From positions 1 through 40,804 of the forward strand of contig JBDRKQ010000058.1 of the NCBI GenBank assembly GCA_043813895.1: a stretch of DNA of 40,804 bases, read 5' to 3'. Both the position numbers and the translations under genes were made by a program. The notes beneath the pieces are model-generated. The model worked only from the letters and a program-made list of their open reading frames with translations, did no database searches and was not told the DNA's origin. Of the stretch, positions 33,523-40,804 are shown piece after piece; the first letter of the stretch is position 1, and every line of letters starts with the position of its first letter. The DNA comes from CAZTAR01 sp043813895 (GTDB lineage Bacteria > Planctomycetota > Phycisphaerae > UBA1845 > UTPLA1).

Positions 33523-34311
33523 GTGTTTCGCGATAAGACAGTGCTGATTACGGGAGCTTCCAGCGGGATCGGCGCGGCCCTGGCCCGGCGGTTTTGCAGG
33601 GACGGGGCGAAGCTCATGCTCGTCGCGCGACGGGCGGATCGATTGGCGGCGCTGGCGGACGAACTCCGAATGGGCGGCTTCAACGCGCAGGTCGGCGTGG
33701 TCGTGGCGGACCTCACCGAGGACGGCGCTTGCGAGCGCGTGGTTTCCGACGCCACGCTGGCCTCGGGCTCGATCGACGTCCTTATCAACAATGCCGGCGT
33801 CGGAGAGTACGGACGGTTCGCGGAAAAGGACCTGCCCGCGACCGAATCGATGATGCGATTGAACATGACCTCGCTCGTCCGGCTGACACACCGGGTATTG
33901 CCCGACATGCTGGAGCATCGCTCGGGATGGATCATGAATGTCGCCAGCACCGCGGCCTTCCAGCCGACGCCTTACATGGGGGCGTACGGCGCGACCAAGT
34001 CATTCGTGCTCAGTTTTTCCCTCTCTTTGCGGGAGGAAGTGCGGCGAAAGGGCGTCGTGGTGACGTGCGTGTGCCCAGGCCCGGTAATGACAGGCTTCTT
34101 CGATCGTGGTGGATACGAAGCTCGGCGCGACTTCACGCGGCTCGCGGCGGACGTGGACGCCGTGGCGGAGAAGTCCTATCGCGCGCTCGCGAAGAGGAAG
34201 GCGGTCTACATCCCAGGCTGTCTCAACGCGTTCGGCGCGATGCTGCCCCGACTCGTGTCGATGAAGCTGGCAACCCGGCTGGTCGGCAAAGTACTGGGAC
34301 CGCGGGGATGA
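33523..34311 (+). CDS. Short-chain dehydrogenase/reductase
   Basis: This 262-residue classical SDR binds NAD(P) through TGASSGIGAALARR (residues 10-23), has the structural NNAG, the catalytic Ser in NVASTAAF and the Tyr/Lys pair in YGATKSFVLSFS. ARR after the second strand suggests NADP preference. The C-terminal RLVSMKLATRLVGKVLG helix resembles the acyl/steroid-type SDRs (DltE/SadH-like), but the substrate cannot be told. It starts with GTG at 33523, supported by a perfect GGAGG six bases upstream. No operon partner is apparent. Confidence 0.88.
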   Translation: MFRDKTVLITGASSGIGAALARRFCRDGAKLMLVARRADRLAALADELRMGGFNAQVGVVVADLTEDGACERVVSDATLASGSIDVLINNAGVGEYGRFAEKDLPATESMMRLNMTSLVRLTHRVLPDMLEHRSGWIMNVASTAAFQPTPYMGAYGATKSFVLSFSLSLREEVRRKGVVVTCVCPGPVMTGFFDRGGYEARRDFTRLAADVDAVAEKSYRALAKRKAVYIPGCLNAFGAMLPRLVSMKLATRLVGKVLGPRG

Positions 34312-34437
34312 ATAGGCGCGACCTCGGGGGCGATCGGCCGCCAATCACTCCCGCGGCTACAAGGGTACCCCACGGCACCCGGTAATCACACCCCGCCAGC
34401 CTCAACGCGCCCCAGGCAGCGTCCGGTACGCGGCGGT

Positions 34438-34466
34438 TTGTTTCTTGCTCCGGCGTATCGTATCTT
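34438..34466 (+). promoter_or_regulatory. Candidate promoter of the diguanylate cyclase gene
   Basis: TTGTTT (34438-34443), a 17-bp spacer and TATCTT (34461-34466) give a plausible sigma-70 promoter with a leader of about 125 bases before the start codon at 34599. No c-di-GMP riboswitch motif was recognised in the leader. Confidence 0.4.
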
Positions 34467-34598
34467 TTGATTGACGATTCCGAATGGGCTCCTCGCACAT
34501 GGAACGCCGCAAGCACGGACTCCGTCCGTGTGGATGTCGATCCAAAAACGGCCTGGCTTCGACAACCCAACGTCCACAATTGTGGGGGAACAAGCCCT

Positions 34599-35936
34599 AT
34601 GGCAGGTACAAAACGGCTCTCGATCAAGTCTCGCGTCTATCTGACGTCCTTGTGCATGTTGCTGATTGTCGTCGCCACCGCCATCGTCCTGCACGGGTTT
34701 CTGGTCAAGCGTGACACCGAGGCGGCACGAAACGCCGGCGCGGTCAGCGCAGCACAGTTGGTCGCATGGCAGGTGCGCGCCGAGGCGTGTGCGTCGCCGG
34801 AAAAGCTGGATGCGGTCTGCCGACGACTCACGGATCACCCGGACGTATTGGCGGTCTGTCTGTGGGATCGATCCGGCCGGCGGCTTGCGGCGGCCGCGAA
34901 GAACTCGGCCTTGCACCGATGGGTCGATTCGGAAAGCCCCCGCGGCGTCGGGCGATTCGTCGCGTGCGGCGTGGCGATGCCGTCTGGCGCGTTCGCCGAT
35001 CGGGATACCGCACGCCGCGTAGAGGTTGAGATGGGGCCGCCGCTGGGGCCCGAATACCCCACCCGGATGCTCATGCTAACGACTGCCGGCGCGGCGCTCG
35101 AGCAGCCGCCGAACCACTTGGCGGTGTTCGACATACCGCTCCTGGGAGTCGGCGCGACCATGTTGCTCGTCGGATCGTGGTGGCTGCGGCGTGATGTCGT
35201 ACACCCGATTCTATCGCTGGTCTCGGCGGCGGGGGCCCGGCCGGAAGGGACGGGAGAAACCGGCCCGATCCACCGGCAGGACGAACTGGGCACGATCGCG
35301 CGTTCGCTCGCCGAACTCCGCGGTGACGTCTCCGAGTGGCGGGACAAGGCCAAGTCGATGGAGCGGCGCATCGATACGAAGATCGCCGCCGAAACGCAGC
35401 GCATCACGGACGACCTGAAACGGATCCAGCGAGAAGTCTGGCTTGATCCGCTCACCCGCGTAAACAACCGTCGCATGATGGAGGACAGATTCCCGGCGAT
35501 CTTCGACGCCGAGCGCAACGAGAACCATGACCTGACTGTCGTCATGCTCGACCTCGACCATTTCAAGCTCGTGAACGACAAGCTCGGCCACGCGGCGGGC
35601 GACAAGCTCCTCGTGTTCGTCGGTGAGTTGCTACGACAGTGTCTGCGCCGCAACGACGTTGCCGTGCGCTACGGTGGTGACGAGTTCCTGCTGGTCCTCC
35701 CAGGCACGACCGTCGCGGCGGCGCAGCAGCTCATCCGCCGAATTATCGCCATGTACGGGCAACAGTCGAAGATGATCGCCAACATCGAGCCTGCCTCGTC
35801 GATCAGTGCCGGCATCGCGAGCCTGCGAAACAACAACCCGGCCACCTGCCATGATCTGATCGAGTCTGCGGATCGCGCCCTGTACGAGGCCAAGCAGGCG
35901 GGAAAGAACAACGCACGGGTGTGCCGCGCTTCCTGA
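34599..35936 (+). CDS. Membrane-anchored diguanylate cyclase (GGDEF)
   Basis: This 445-residue inner-membrane enzyme makes cyclic di-GMP from two GTP. Membrane helix 1 (residues ~12-34) and helix 2 (~176-196) bracket a periplasmic sensor of ~140 residues with several cysteines. A HAMP-like linker and a coiled coil (EWRDKAKSMERRIDTKIAAE) follow, then the GGDEF domain from ~280. The active-site loop RYGGDEF is intact (359-363), and RRND (350-353) five residues before it fits the RXXD inhibitory site, so product feedback is expected. No EAL domain. The ATG at 34599 follows GGGGGA. The signal sensed is unknown. Confidence 0.92.
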   Translation: MAGTKRLSIKSRVYLTSLCMLLIVVATAIVLHGFLVKRDTEAARNAGAVSAAQLVAWQVRAEACASPEKLDAVCRRLTDHPDVLAVCLWDRSGRRLAAAAKNSALHRWVDSESPRGVGRFVACGVAMPSGAFADRDTARRVEVEMGPPLGPEYPTRMLMLTTAGAALEQPPNHLAVFDIPLLGVGATMLLVGSWWLRRDVVHPILSLVSAAGARPEGTGETGPIHRQDELGTIARSLAELRGDVSEWRDKAKSMERRIDTKIAAETQRITDDLKRIQREVWLDPLTRVNNRRMMEDRFPAIFDAERNENHDLTVVMLDLDHFKLVNDKLGHAAGDKLLVFVGELLRQCLRRNDVAVRYGGDEFLLVLPGTTVAAAQQLIRRIIAMYGQQSKMIANIEPASSISAGIASLRNNNPATCHDLIESADRALYEAKQAGKNNARVCRAS

Positions 35937-36015
35937 TGAAAGCGCACCGGGTACCAGCGTCGGCGCCGAGGCTACGCGCGACCTCTTATCTCGCAGAGCA
36001 CGCGGACGACAGGCG

Positions 36016-37584
36016 TTATCTCGCCCCCGATTGCCCCGCCGCCTTGCGCGAGCGTGGCTTTTGCAAGCCCCTATACGTCTCGCCTTCCACCAATTGCCGC
36101 GTCAACAGATCGTCCGCGTTGTCGGCATGGAGCGATCGACGGTAGTCGTGAACCCATCGTACGCCCACCGCGGCGCCGAATGCCCCAAGCGCTGCGAGAA
36201 TCGGGGCCGTCGTTCCCGTGAAGCGCGAGGCCATTATCAGGTGTACGCCTTGCAGCGCAAGACACAGAGTTGTTGTCGAGCCGACCACGACGAGAAGCTG
36301 CCTGCGCCATGGCCAACTGACGCAGGCGCCCAGCCATAGCGAGAAGCAAGAACCCACCGTTGCGTATAGCAACAGCTCGCCGCTGATATCATAAATCGCA
36401 TCGTTCGGCCGGCTGTAAAAGTGCGGCAGGAAAGGCACAAGACACATCTGCTCCGTGCTGAACGGCGAATCCGCCCCGTCGCCTGTGCCGAAATCGAACG
36501 GAACCAACTCGTACATGAGGGCGGTTCCCACGACAAGGCAAATGGCAGCCTGACGCAAGGCGTGAGAGGATGCTCGGACGGCTGCCGGTAACTCGCCCTG
36601 CTCGACGCGTAGTGCATGACGTGCAACCAGGCAGCCGATCGGCCAGCCCAACACCCCGCACAGTAAGTGCGATGTATCGAGCCCGTGAGAGGCCAGGAAT
36701 ACGCGAATGACCATCACGATTGTGGCAACTGACACGCCGATGAATCCGGCCCACAAGTACAGCTGCCGCCTGCTTGCGAATTGTCCCGCCAGCCCTATTG
36801 CCGCCAATGCGATGATCGTCGCATACAGGGCTATGTCGACCGCTCGATCGAGCGCGTACTCCCACTGTACGCGAGGAAGCTCGGACGTGCTGCGGCGGCG
36901 TCCCTGTTCATACTCCCTATGAACTTGCGCTGGCAGGTTTTGCCAAACGGCCAGCGGGCTCACGTCCGCGTGACGCAGGTCCGTTGCGGTATGATACAGG
37001 TCTGTCACAACGTCGTACGGCCGCAACTGCACCAGCAGGACGATGCACACCGCGACCTTGCAAAGCGTCAGCGGCCAGTTTCGCCGAACGGCCCAGCTTG
37101 TGCGCCCCAACGTCCGTCTGATCTGCGGTTCGCACAGACCCGCAATCGCCGCGCCCAACCCCGCACCAAGGACATTCGACAGGACGTCCACCCACGATGA
37201 TACGCGCGACGCCACATACAACTGCGCGTACTCCACCGGCAGACTCACCGCGACCGCCAGCGCGACAGCGAGGATGCCCGACAGAATCAGGTGCAGTCCC
37301 CTTCGCCTGGCGACTCCAAGCGCCAGCGCGCCGAGCGGAACGTAGATCCCGATGTTCGCGAGGATATCAAGCAGCGGAAACGGCGAAACGGCCAGGCCGC
37401 CCCAGGTGGCCTCCAGCTTGCCGCCGCCGGCGTGTCTGGTGAAGTCGAACGGCACGAGCGAGACGTAGATCAAGCCCGCCGTGTATATCGCAAGCAGCAA
37501 GCCCACGACCCGTTTGTGGATCGCGTTGACAAGCGGCTCGTCGGAAATCAGGGCGGCGGACGTCTCGCCGTGTTCGTCTGACAT
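36016..37584 (-). CDS. Polytopic membrane protein with two VanZ-like domains
   Basis: This 522-residue protein has about twelve hydrophobic segments. The N-terminal half is a VanZ-like unit (LIYVSLVPFDFTRH, PLLDILANIGIYVPLGALAL, LPVEYAQLYVASRVSSWVDV, LSNVLGAGLGA). A second, more diverged unit follows at the end (ALMYELVPFDFGTG, AIYDISGELLLYATVG). Both keep the VPFDF signature, pointing to internal duplication. The 3' part (RRSLHADNADDLLTRQLVEG) is cytosolic and polar. The function of VanZ-like proteins is poorly defined (glycopeptide tolerance in enterococci). The ATG at 37584 has GGAGGGA upstream; the longer frame is repeat DNA. Confidence 0.82.
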   Translation of the reverse strand: MSDEHGETSAALISDEPLVNAIHKRVVGLLLAIYTAGLIYVSLVPFDFTRHAGGGKLEATWGGLAVSPFPLLDILANIGIYVPLGALALGVARRRGLHLILSGILAVALAVAVSLPVEYAQLYVASRVSSWVDVLSNVLGAGLGAAIAGLCEPQIRRTLGRTSWAVRRNWPLTLCKVAVCIVLLVQLRPYDVVTDLYHTATDLRHADVSPLAVWQNLPAQVHREYEQGRRRSTSELPRVQWEYALDRAVDIALYATIIALAAIGLAGQFASRRQLYLWAGFIGVSVATIVMVIRVFLASHGLDTSHLLCGVLGWPIGCLVARHALRVEQGELPAAVRASSHALRQAAICLVVGTALMYELVPFDFGTGDGADSPFSTEQMCLVPFLPHFYSRPNDAIYDISGELLLYATVGSCFSLWLGACVSWPWRRQLLVVVGSTTTLCLALQGVHLIMASRFTGTTAPILAALGAFGAAVGVRWVHDYRRSLHADNADDLLTRQLVEGETYRGLQKPRSRKAAGQSGAR

Positions 37585-37926
37585 CGAGTCAGTTCCCTCC
37601 GTTGCGCCAGCCCGAGTGCAGCCACCTGCGTGTGACAAGTCGCATGCCCGGGGCGGCCGCTTTCTCGGACTCCAGGGGAGAGCGGGAAAACGCCGAGCGC
37701 GTAGCCTCCACCCGGCCACCATCTCTCTGACGCTACGATCGGCTTTTCCATACCGGCGCATCAGGCCTTTCGCCGGCACCCGCCAGTGGGAGTTGCTCCA
37801 ATCCGAGCCCCAAGCGCTAGCGCGGGATTCGTCCGGGAATACTCGCTCGCTTGCGCTCGGGGCTCGGATTGGTGCCGGCTCGGATCCACTTGCACCCAAA
37901 GTCCGGTCGCGCGATAGAATGTTGCC
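37585..37926. other. Divergent intergenic region between the VanZ-like gene and thiE
   Basis: This 342-bp region contains the palindromic element at 37799-37872. No TPP riboswitch consensus (CUGAGA, ACCUGAUCUGGUUAGUACCAGC) could be found ahead of the thiamine gene. No other structure was recognised. Confidence 0.5.
37799..37872. repeat. REP-like palindromic element, copy 2
   Basis: The arms CCAATCCGAGCCCCAAGCGC and GCGCTCGGGGCTCGGATTGG are inverted repeats with a single mismatch over 20 bases, around a 34-base core with its own dyad (ATTCGTCCGGGAAT). It is related in sequence to the element at 33391-33475. It lies ~55 bp before the thiE start and could influence its expression or just be a mobile remnant. 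Confidence 0.8.
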
Positions 37927-38970
37927 ATGGATCAACGGATACTCCGAACGATCGACGCGAACCTGAACCGTGCGAGGGAAGCCCTGCGCGTCCTCGAAGA
38001 ACACGCTCGAATGATCCTCGACGACAGGAAGCTGACCGAGCGCGTCAAACAATTGCGGCACGCATTGACCACAGTGGGACGCGCATTCGGTGCCGACGCG
38101 CTACTCTCCTCTCGCGACATCCAGCACGACGTCGGTACCAACATCGCCACACCCACCGAAACGACACGCCGGCACGATGCCGACGTCGCGGTCGCCGCAG
38201 CCAAACGCGCCGCCGAAGCGATGCGGTGTGTGGAAGAGTACGGCAAGATCGTCGACGTGTCCGCGGCCGCGCGTGTGGAGCAGATGCGCTACGAAACATA
38301 CGCGATCGAACAGGATCTCCTCCTCGCTGGGCCGCGCCGCTTCCGCCTCCGCGAAGCACGCCTGCATGTGCTGGTTACCGAGGAGTTCTGCAACGGCCCG
38401 TGGTTGTCTGTCTGTGAGCAGGCCATCGCAGGCGGGGCCGACGTCCTGCAACTCCGGGAGAAGACGCTGAACGATCGGGAGCTGATTGCCCGGGCCGAGC
38501 AACTCAGGACCCTCACGCTTCGGCATGATGTTCTGATAGTCGTCAACGATCGGCCGGACATCGCACGGCTCGTCGGCGCCGACGGTCTGCACGTCGGCCA
38601 GGAGGATATGAGCGTCGCCCAAGCCAGGGATTGCGGCGGGCCTTGTCTGTTTGTCGGCAAGAGCACACACTCTCTCGCACAAGCTCTCGCCGCGCGGGCG
38701 GAGGGGCCCGACTACATTGCTGTGGGGCCGATGTTCGCCTCGAAGACCAAACCGACAGCCGATGTGCAGGGCCCGGACTTGCTCGCCGCGGCCTCTGCCG
38801 GGTGCGACACGCCGATCGTCGCAATCGGCGGGATCACGGGGGAGAACATCGCGATGTTGAGTCCCGCCCCTACCTTGCGTGTCGCGGTATGTCAACACAT
38901 CATCGGCTCGGACGACGTGACAGAAACGACAACGACGATCAAACAGCAACTCATCTCGCAGCAATCCTGA
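37927..38970 (+). CDS. thiE: ThiD2-ThiE fusion: thiamine phosphate synthase with N-terminal ThiD2 domain
   Basis: This 347-residue cytosolic protein starts with a helical ThiD2-type domain (residues ~1-135: RILRTIDANLNRAREALRVL, SRDIQHDVGT, RCVEEYGKI) and continues with the TIM-barrel thiamine phosphate synthase, which joins HMP-PP to the thiazole phosphate. Core motifs are DVLQLREKTLNDRELI, VLIVVNDRPDIARLVGADGLHVGQEDM, VGKSTHSLAQA, YIAVGPMFASKTKP and VAIGGITGENIA. The end (LRVAVCQHIIGSDDV) deviates slightly from the usual VVSAI phosphate-binding strand. The fused N-terminal domain may supply HMP-P kinase activity. Confidence 0.93.
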   Translation: MDQRILRTIDANLNRAREALRVLEEHARMILDDRKLTERVKQLRHALTTVGRAFGADALLSSRDIQHDVGTNIATPTETTRRHDADVAVAAAKRAAEAMRCVEEYGKIVDVSAAARVEQMRYETYAIEQDLLLAGPRRFRLREARLHVLVTEEFCNGPWLSVCEQAIAGGADVLQLREKTLNDRELIARAEQLRTLTLRHDVLIVVNDRPDIARLVGADGLHVGQEDMSVAQARDCGGPCLFVGKSTHSLAQALAARAEGPDYIAVGPMFASKTKPTADVQGPDLLAAASAGCDTPIVAIGGITGENIAMLSPAPTLRVAVCQHIIGSDDVTETTTTIKQQLISQQS

Positions 38971-39367
38971 AACCGGTCTTGCAAGCCGAAACGACAGGTA
39001 AAACCATCCAGATGCCTGATCGAGATGCCACTCGCAGACTGCAAGTATCCGACAATCGAAATCAACTGTAGATGTTTTCGTGTGCCTGCGGGATACCCCT
39101 GGCGATATGACCGATATGCGCCAGTTTCAATCTTGCGTGGATCGGTCGTTGTTCGGAAGAGCAGTCAGTCTCCCCAGGGCGACAAGAGACCATCTCGGTG
39201 CCATCGCACGGCCGCTTGCCGATATCCTGAGTTCTGCCAGAGTGCATCAATCGGAAGTATCACTCATTTTAATGCAATTCACTGTTGACATTCTATCAGA
39301 AGCTAGTACGGTGCTTCCTTCGCCGTCGCTTGACAGACGGCAATTCCACGAAAGGAGTTACTGCTCA
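38971..39367. other. Leader and intergenic region of the H1-like gene
   Basis: About 400 bp. The reading frame of the downstream gene stays open back to 39080, but composition before 39368 lacks the Lys/Arg/Ala bias and the ribosome site favours the later start. A candidate promoter lies at 39285-39312. No RNA gene was recognised. Confidence 0.5.
39285..39312 (+). promoter_or_regulatory. Candidate promoter of the H1-like gene
   Basis: A perfect -35 hexamer TTGACA (39285-39290) lies 16 bp before TACGGT (39307-39312), about 55 bp ahead of the start codon at 39368, in a locally AT-rich stretch. The -10 match is weak (TA and the final T). Confidence 0.4.
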
Positions 39368-40048
39368 ATGGCTAGAAGACACAAGAGAAAGACCGCCGCC
39401 AAGCGGACCGCCCTCCAACTCTGGCAGCGACACACACGGAGACTGCTGGACCAGTTGCAGGGGCAGCGCAAGACAGTTGTCAATCAACTTACCGCTATCG
39501 ATCACCAGATCGAAACGGTGACCGGCGCTCTCGGCAGCGCACCGGCCAAGAAGAAGGCGCCGGCCAAACGCAGGGGCAGAGGCCGTCGTCGCGGAGGCGT
39601 TTCCGCATCCGTGCTCAAAGCCCTCGCGGGGGGGAAGAGTCTCAGCATCGACAGGCTCGTCAGCACGACCGGCCTCGATCGTCGCCAAGTCTACGCCTGT
39701 CTCATGGGTTTGAAGAAAGTCAAGCGGGTCAGGACCATGGGACGCGGCGTCTATTGCCTCGCCGGCGGGAGGGCCATCCCTCAAACACCCGCCAAGAAGC
39801 AGATCCGCGTCCGCGCGGTGGTAAAGCGACCACGCGTCGGCCCGAAGAAGAAGGCTGCCAGGCGGGGACGCCGGGGTGCTGTCTCCGACGCCATCCTCAA
39901 GACCCTGAGCAAGACGAACGGACATAGCGCTGCCGACATCGTGAAGGCTACAGGCCTCAAGCTGTTGCAGGTTCGCGCTGGCGTGATGAACCTGAAGAAG
40001 GCGAAGAAGGTCGTCGCACGCAAGCGAGGGGTCTTCCACCTGGCTTGA
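39368..40048 (+). CDS. Basic H1-like protein with tandem winged-helix-like domains
   Basis: This 226-residue, strongly basic protein is likely DNA-binding. Residues 1-13 are Lys/Arg-rich, 14-55 form an amphipathic helix or coiled coil (LLDQLQGQRKTVVNQLTAID), and 58-77 are an AKKKAPAKRRGRGRRRGG tail like those of histone H1. Residues 78-132 are a first winged-helix-like domain (VSASVLKALAGGKSLSIDRL ... MGRGVYCLAG), 133-168 a second basic linker, and 169-226 a second copy (AVSDAILKTLSKTNGHSAAD ... KRGVFHLA). The two domains align along their whole length, showing an internal duplication. AAAGGAG precedes the ATG. It may act in nucleoid compaction or as a regulator; no named family was recognised. 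Confidence 0.75.
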   Translation: MARRHKRKTAAKRTALQLWQRHTRRLLDQLQGQRKTVVNQLTAIDHQIETVTGALGSAPAKKKAPAKRRGRGRRRGGVSASVLKALAGGKSLSIDRLVSTTGLDRRQVYACLMGLKKVKRVRTMGRGVYCLAGGRAIPQTPAKKQIRVRAVVKRPRVGPKKKAARRGRRGAVSDAILKTLSKTNGHSAADIVKATGLKLLQVRAGVMNLKKAKKVVARKRGVFHLA

Positions 40049-40086
40049 CCAATCCCTTTTCGAGTATGAAGCAGCCTCCGGAGTTG

Positions 40087-40125
40087 GTTCGTGCCCCTCG
40101 CTCACTGAGAGTCGAGGGGACGAAC
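40087..40125. terminator. Strong stem-loop after the H1-like gene
   Basis: GTTCGTGCCCCTCG (40087-40100) pairs with CGAGGGGACGAAC (40113-40125) with one bulged G and a 12-base loop. No T-run follows, so if it ends transcription of the upstream gene it is not a classical intrinsic terminator; it could instead stabilise the mRNA 3' end. It lies 39 bp after the stop codon. Confidence 0.5.
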
Positions 40126-40173
40126 ACCCGGAAGACGCCCACGCCGGACGGGCTTCCACCGGCCGGGAACAGC

Positions 40174-40202
40174 TTGACACGATTAGCCTGCCTGTGTCTA
40201 AT
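40174..40202 (+). promoter_or_regulatory. Promoter of the tRNA-Ala gene
   Basis: TTGACA (40174-40179), a 17-bp spacer and TCTAAT (40197-40202) match the sigma-70 consensus at 11 of 12 positions, 33 bp ahead of the tRNA 5' end. It is the best promoter match in the window, as expected for a stable RNA gene. Confidence 0.75.
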
Positions 40203-40235
40203 AGGAAGTGGCCGAAGAAACGCGGCGAGTCCCTC

Positions 40236-40308
<73 letters not shown>

Positions 40309-40375
40309 GTATTGCAAGTCCCACCGAGAGTGTTAGTTACACTTACTTACCTGCCTGCGTCGAGCTTCACGTCAG

Positions 40376-40646
40376 GCGGTCATCACCATCGGCGGGCGAG
40401 AATTCTCATCTCGGCAAGTACGGGACGCCCGAGAGCCGCGCGCGGTGCGATCAGGTTATCGCCGAGCGGTTGAGCCGGGACCGTCGTGCTCCAGAGCCGG
40501 AGCCGAGTCCTTTCTGAATCAACGAGCTTTGCCTGGCCTACCTGGAGCAGGCCTCGGGGTACTACCGCGACGAAAAGGGCCATGCGCGCGAGAGTGAGAT
40601 ATACAACATCCGCCGGGTTCTGAAACCGCTCCGGCGGATGCTCGGC
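40376..40646 (+). pseudogene. Decayed tyrosine-type site-specific integrase (N-terminal fragment)
   Basis: Three pieces of one protein can be read: AVITIGGREF (40376-40405), then after a one-base shift HLGKYGTPESRARCDQVIAE and RLSRDRRAPEPEPSPF up to a TGA at 40515-40517, and in the same frame INELCLAYLEQASGYYRDEK continuing with ESEIYNIRRVLKPLRRMLG to 40646. This is the arm-type/SAM-like N-terminal region of the tyrosine integrases common in planctomycete genomes. The catalytic domain (R...H-x-x-R...Y) is absent, and sequence beyond 40646 is not recognisable. The remnant of an element integrated at tRNA-Ala is the simplest reading. Confidence 0.75.
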
Positions 40647-40804
40647 CTATCAGCCCGTCGTGGAAGTCCTTCCGACGTAGGCGTTCGAGTCATCACGCGG
40701 CGGTCGGCATTTGAGCGCGGCGACTCGTCGGCAGAGCGTCTTTTGCTACGATGTGGGTCACTGCCCGCCATGTCGTTCGCCCGGAGCGCAACATGACATT
40801 TGCA
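40647..40804. other. Unassigned right edge of the window
   Basis: This stretch continues beyond the integrase remnant without an intact frame that resembles a known protein. It is probably more decayed integrase DNA, but similarity is lost after the RRMLG motif. Confidence 0.4.

Noticed and set aside
34467..34598. Longer N-terminus for the diguanylate cyclase
   Set aside because: The added residues precede a clean Met-Lys/Arg-hydrophobic start with a G-rich ribosome site at 34599, and the candidate -10 element ends at 34466, so they would be leader.
37585..37926. Possible TPP riboswitch ahead of the ThiD2-ThiE gene
   Set aside because: The conserved TPP-box sequences are absent on both strands.

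Overview
The window is GC-rich, densely coding bacterial chromosome. It most likely comes from a member of the Planctomycetota, with Phycisphaerae-like flavour. The evidence is a secreted protein ending in the paired dockerin-like calcium loops common in that phylum, a very large SecA with a cysteine-rich insert, an oleBCD hydrocarbon gene set, and intergenic palindromes of the kind that litter planctomycete genomes. This assignment is inference from gene content; no rRNA is present.

Layout. (1) 1-3827: the 3' end of an unknown plus-strand ORF, then minus-strand genes for aspartate ammonia-lyase, a PrxQ/BCP peroxiredoxin, a dihydroorotate-dehydrogenase-like flavoprotein and a small Rieske ferredoxin. 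(2) 4051-10568: a complete iron-sulfur assembly locus on the plus strand, made of a SufR-type Fe-S regulator, a SufA/IscA carrier, SufB, SufC, SufD, SufS and SufU. Its regulator is divergent from the Rieske gene. (3) 10569-18678: a terminator-rich gap, a 44-codon candidate ORF, an AhpD-like protein, a CLC channel with CBS and TrkA-C domains, a decayed ISL3 transposase, a small unknown ORF, a UbiA prenyltransferase, a membrane transglutaminase-like protein and a HEAT-repeat membrane protein. (4) 19201-24936: a DUF885 metallopeptidase-like protein, a DinG-type Fe-S helicase, a small membrane protein, and a divergent secreted beta-propeller/dockerin-like protein. (5) 25003-32760: on the minus strand, secA followed closely by oleB, oleC and oleD; oleA is not here. 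(6) 32761-40048: a small membrane protein, an SDR dehydrogenase, a membrane diguanylate cyclase, a double-VanZ membrane protein, a ThiD2-ThiE fusion, and a basic protein with two winged-helix-like repeats joined by histone-H1-like Lys/Arg/Ala linkers. (7) 40174-40804: a tRNA-Ala(GGC) with a clear promoter, followed at once by the wreck of a tyrosine integrase, which marks an old integration site.

The most coherent systems are the SUF operon with its own Fe-S-sensing regulator and the oleBCD pathway, whose last three enzymes convert a beta-hydroxy or beta-keto long-chain acid to an olefin. The most unusual items are the SecA scaffold expansion made of four copies of one W-A-x3-F-G unit, the H1-like tandem winged-helix protein, the decayed mobile elements (ISL3 and integrase), and several families of terminally inverted palindromic repeats.
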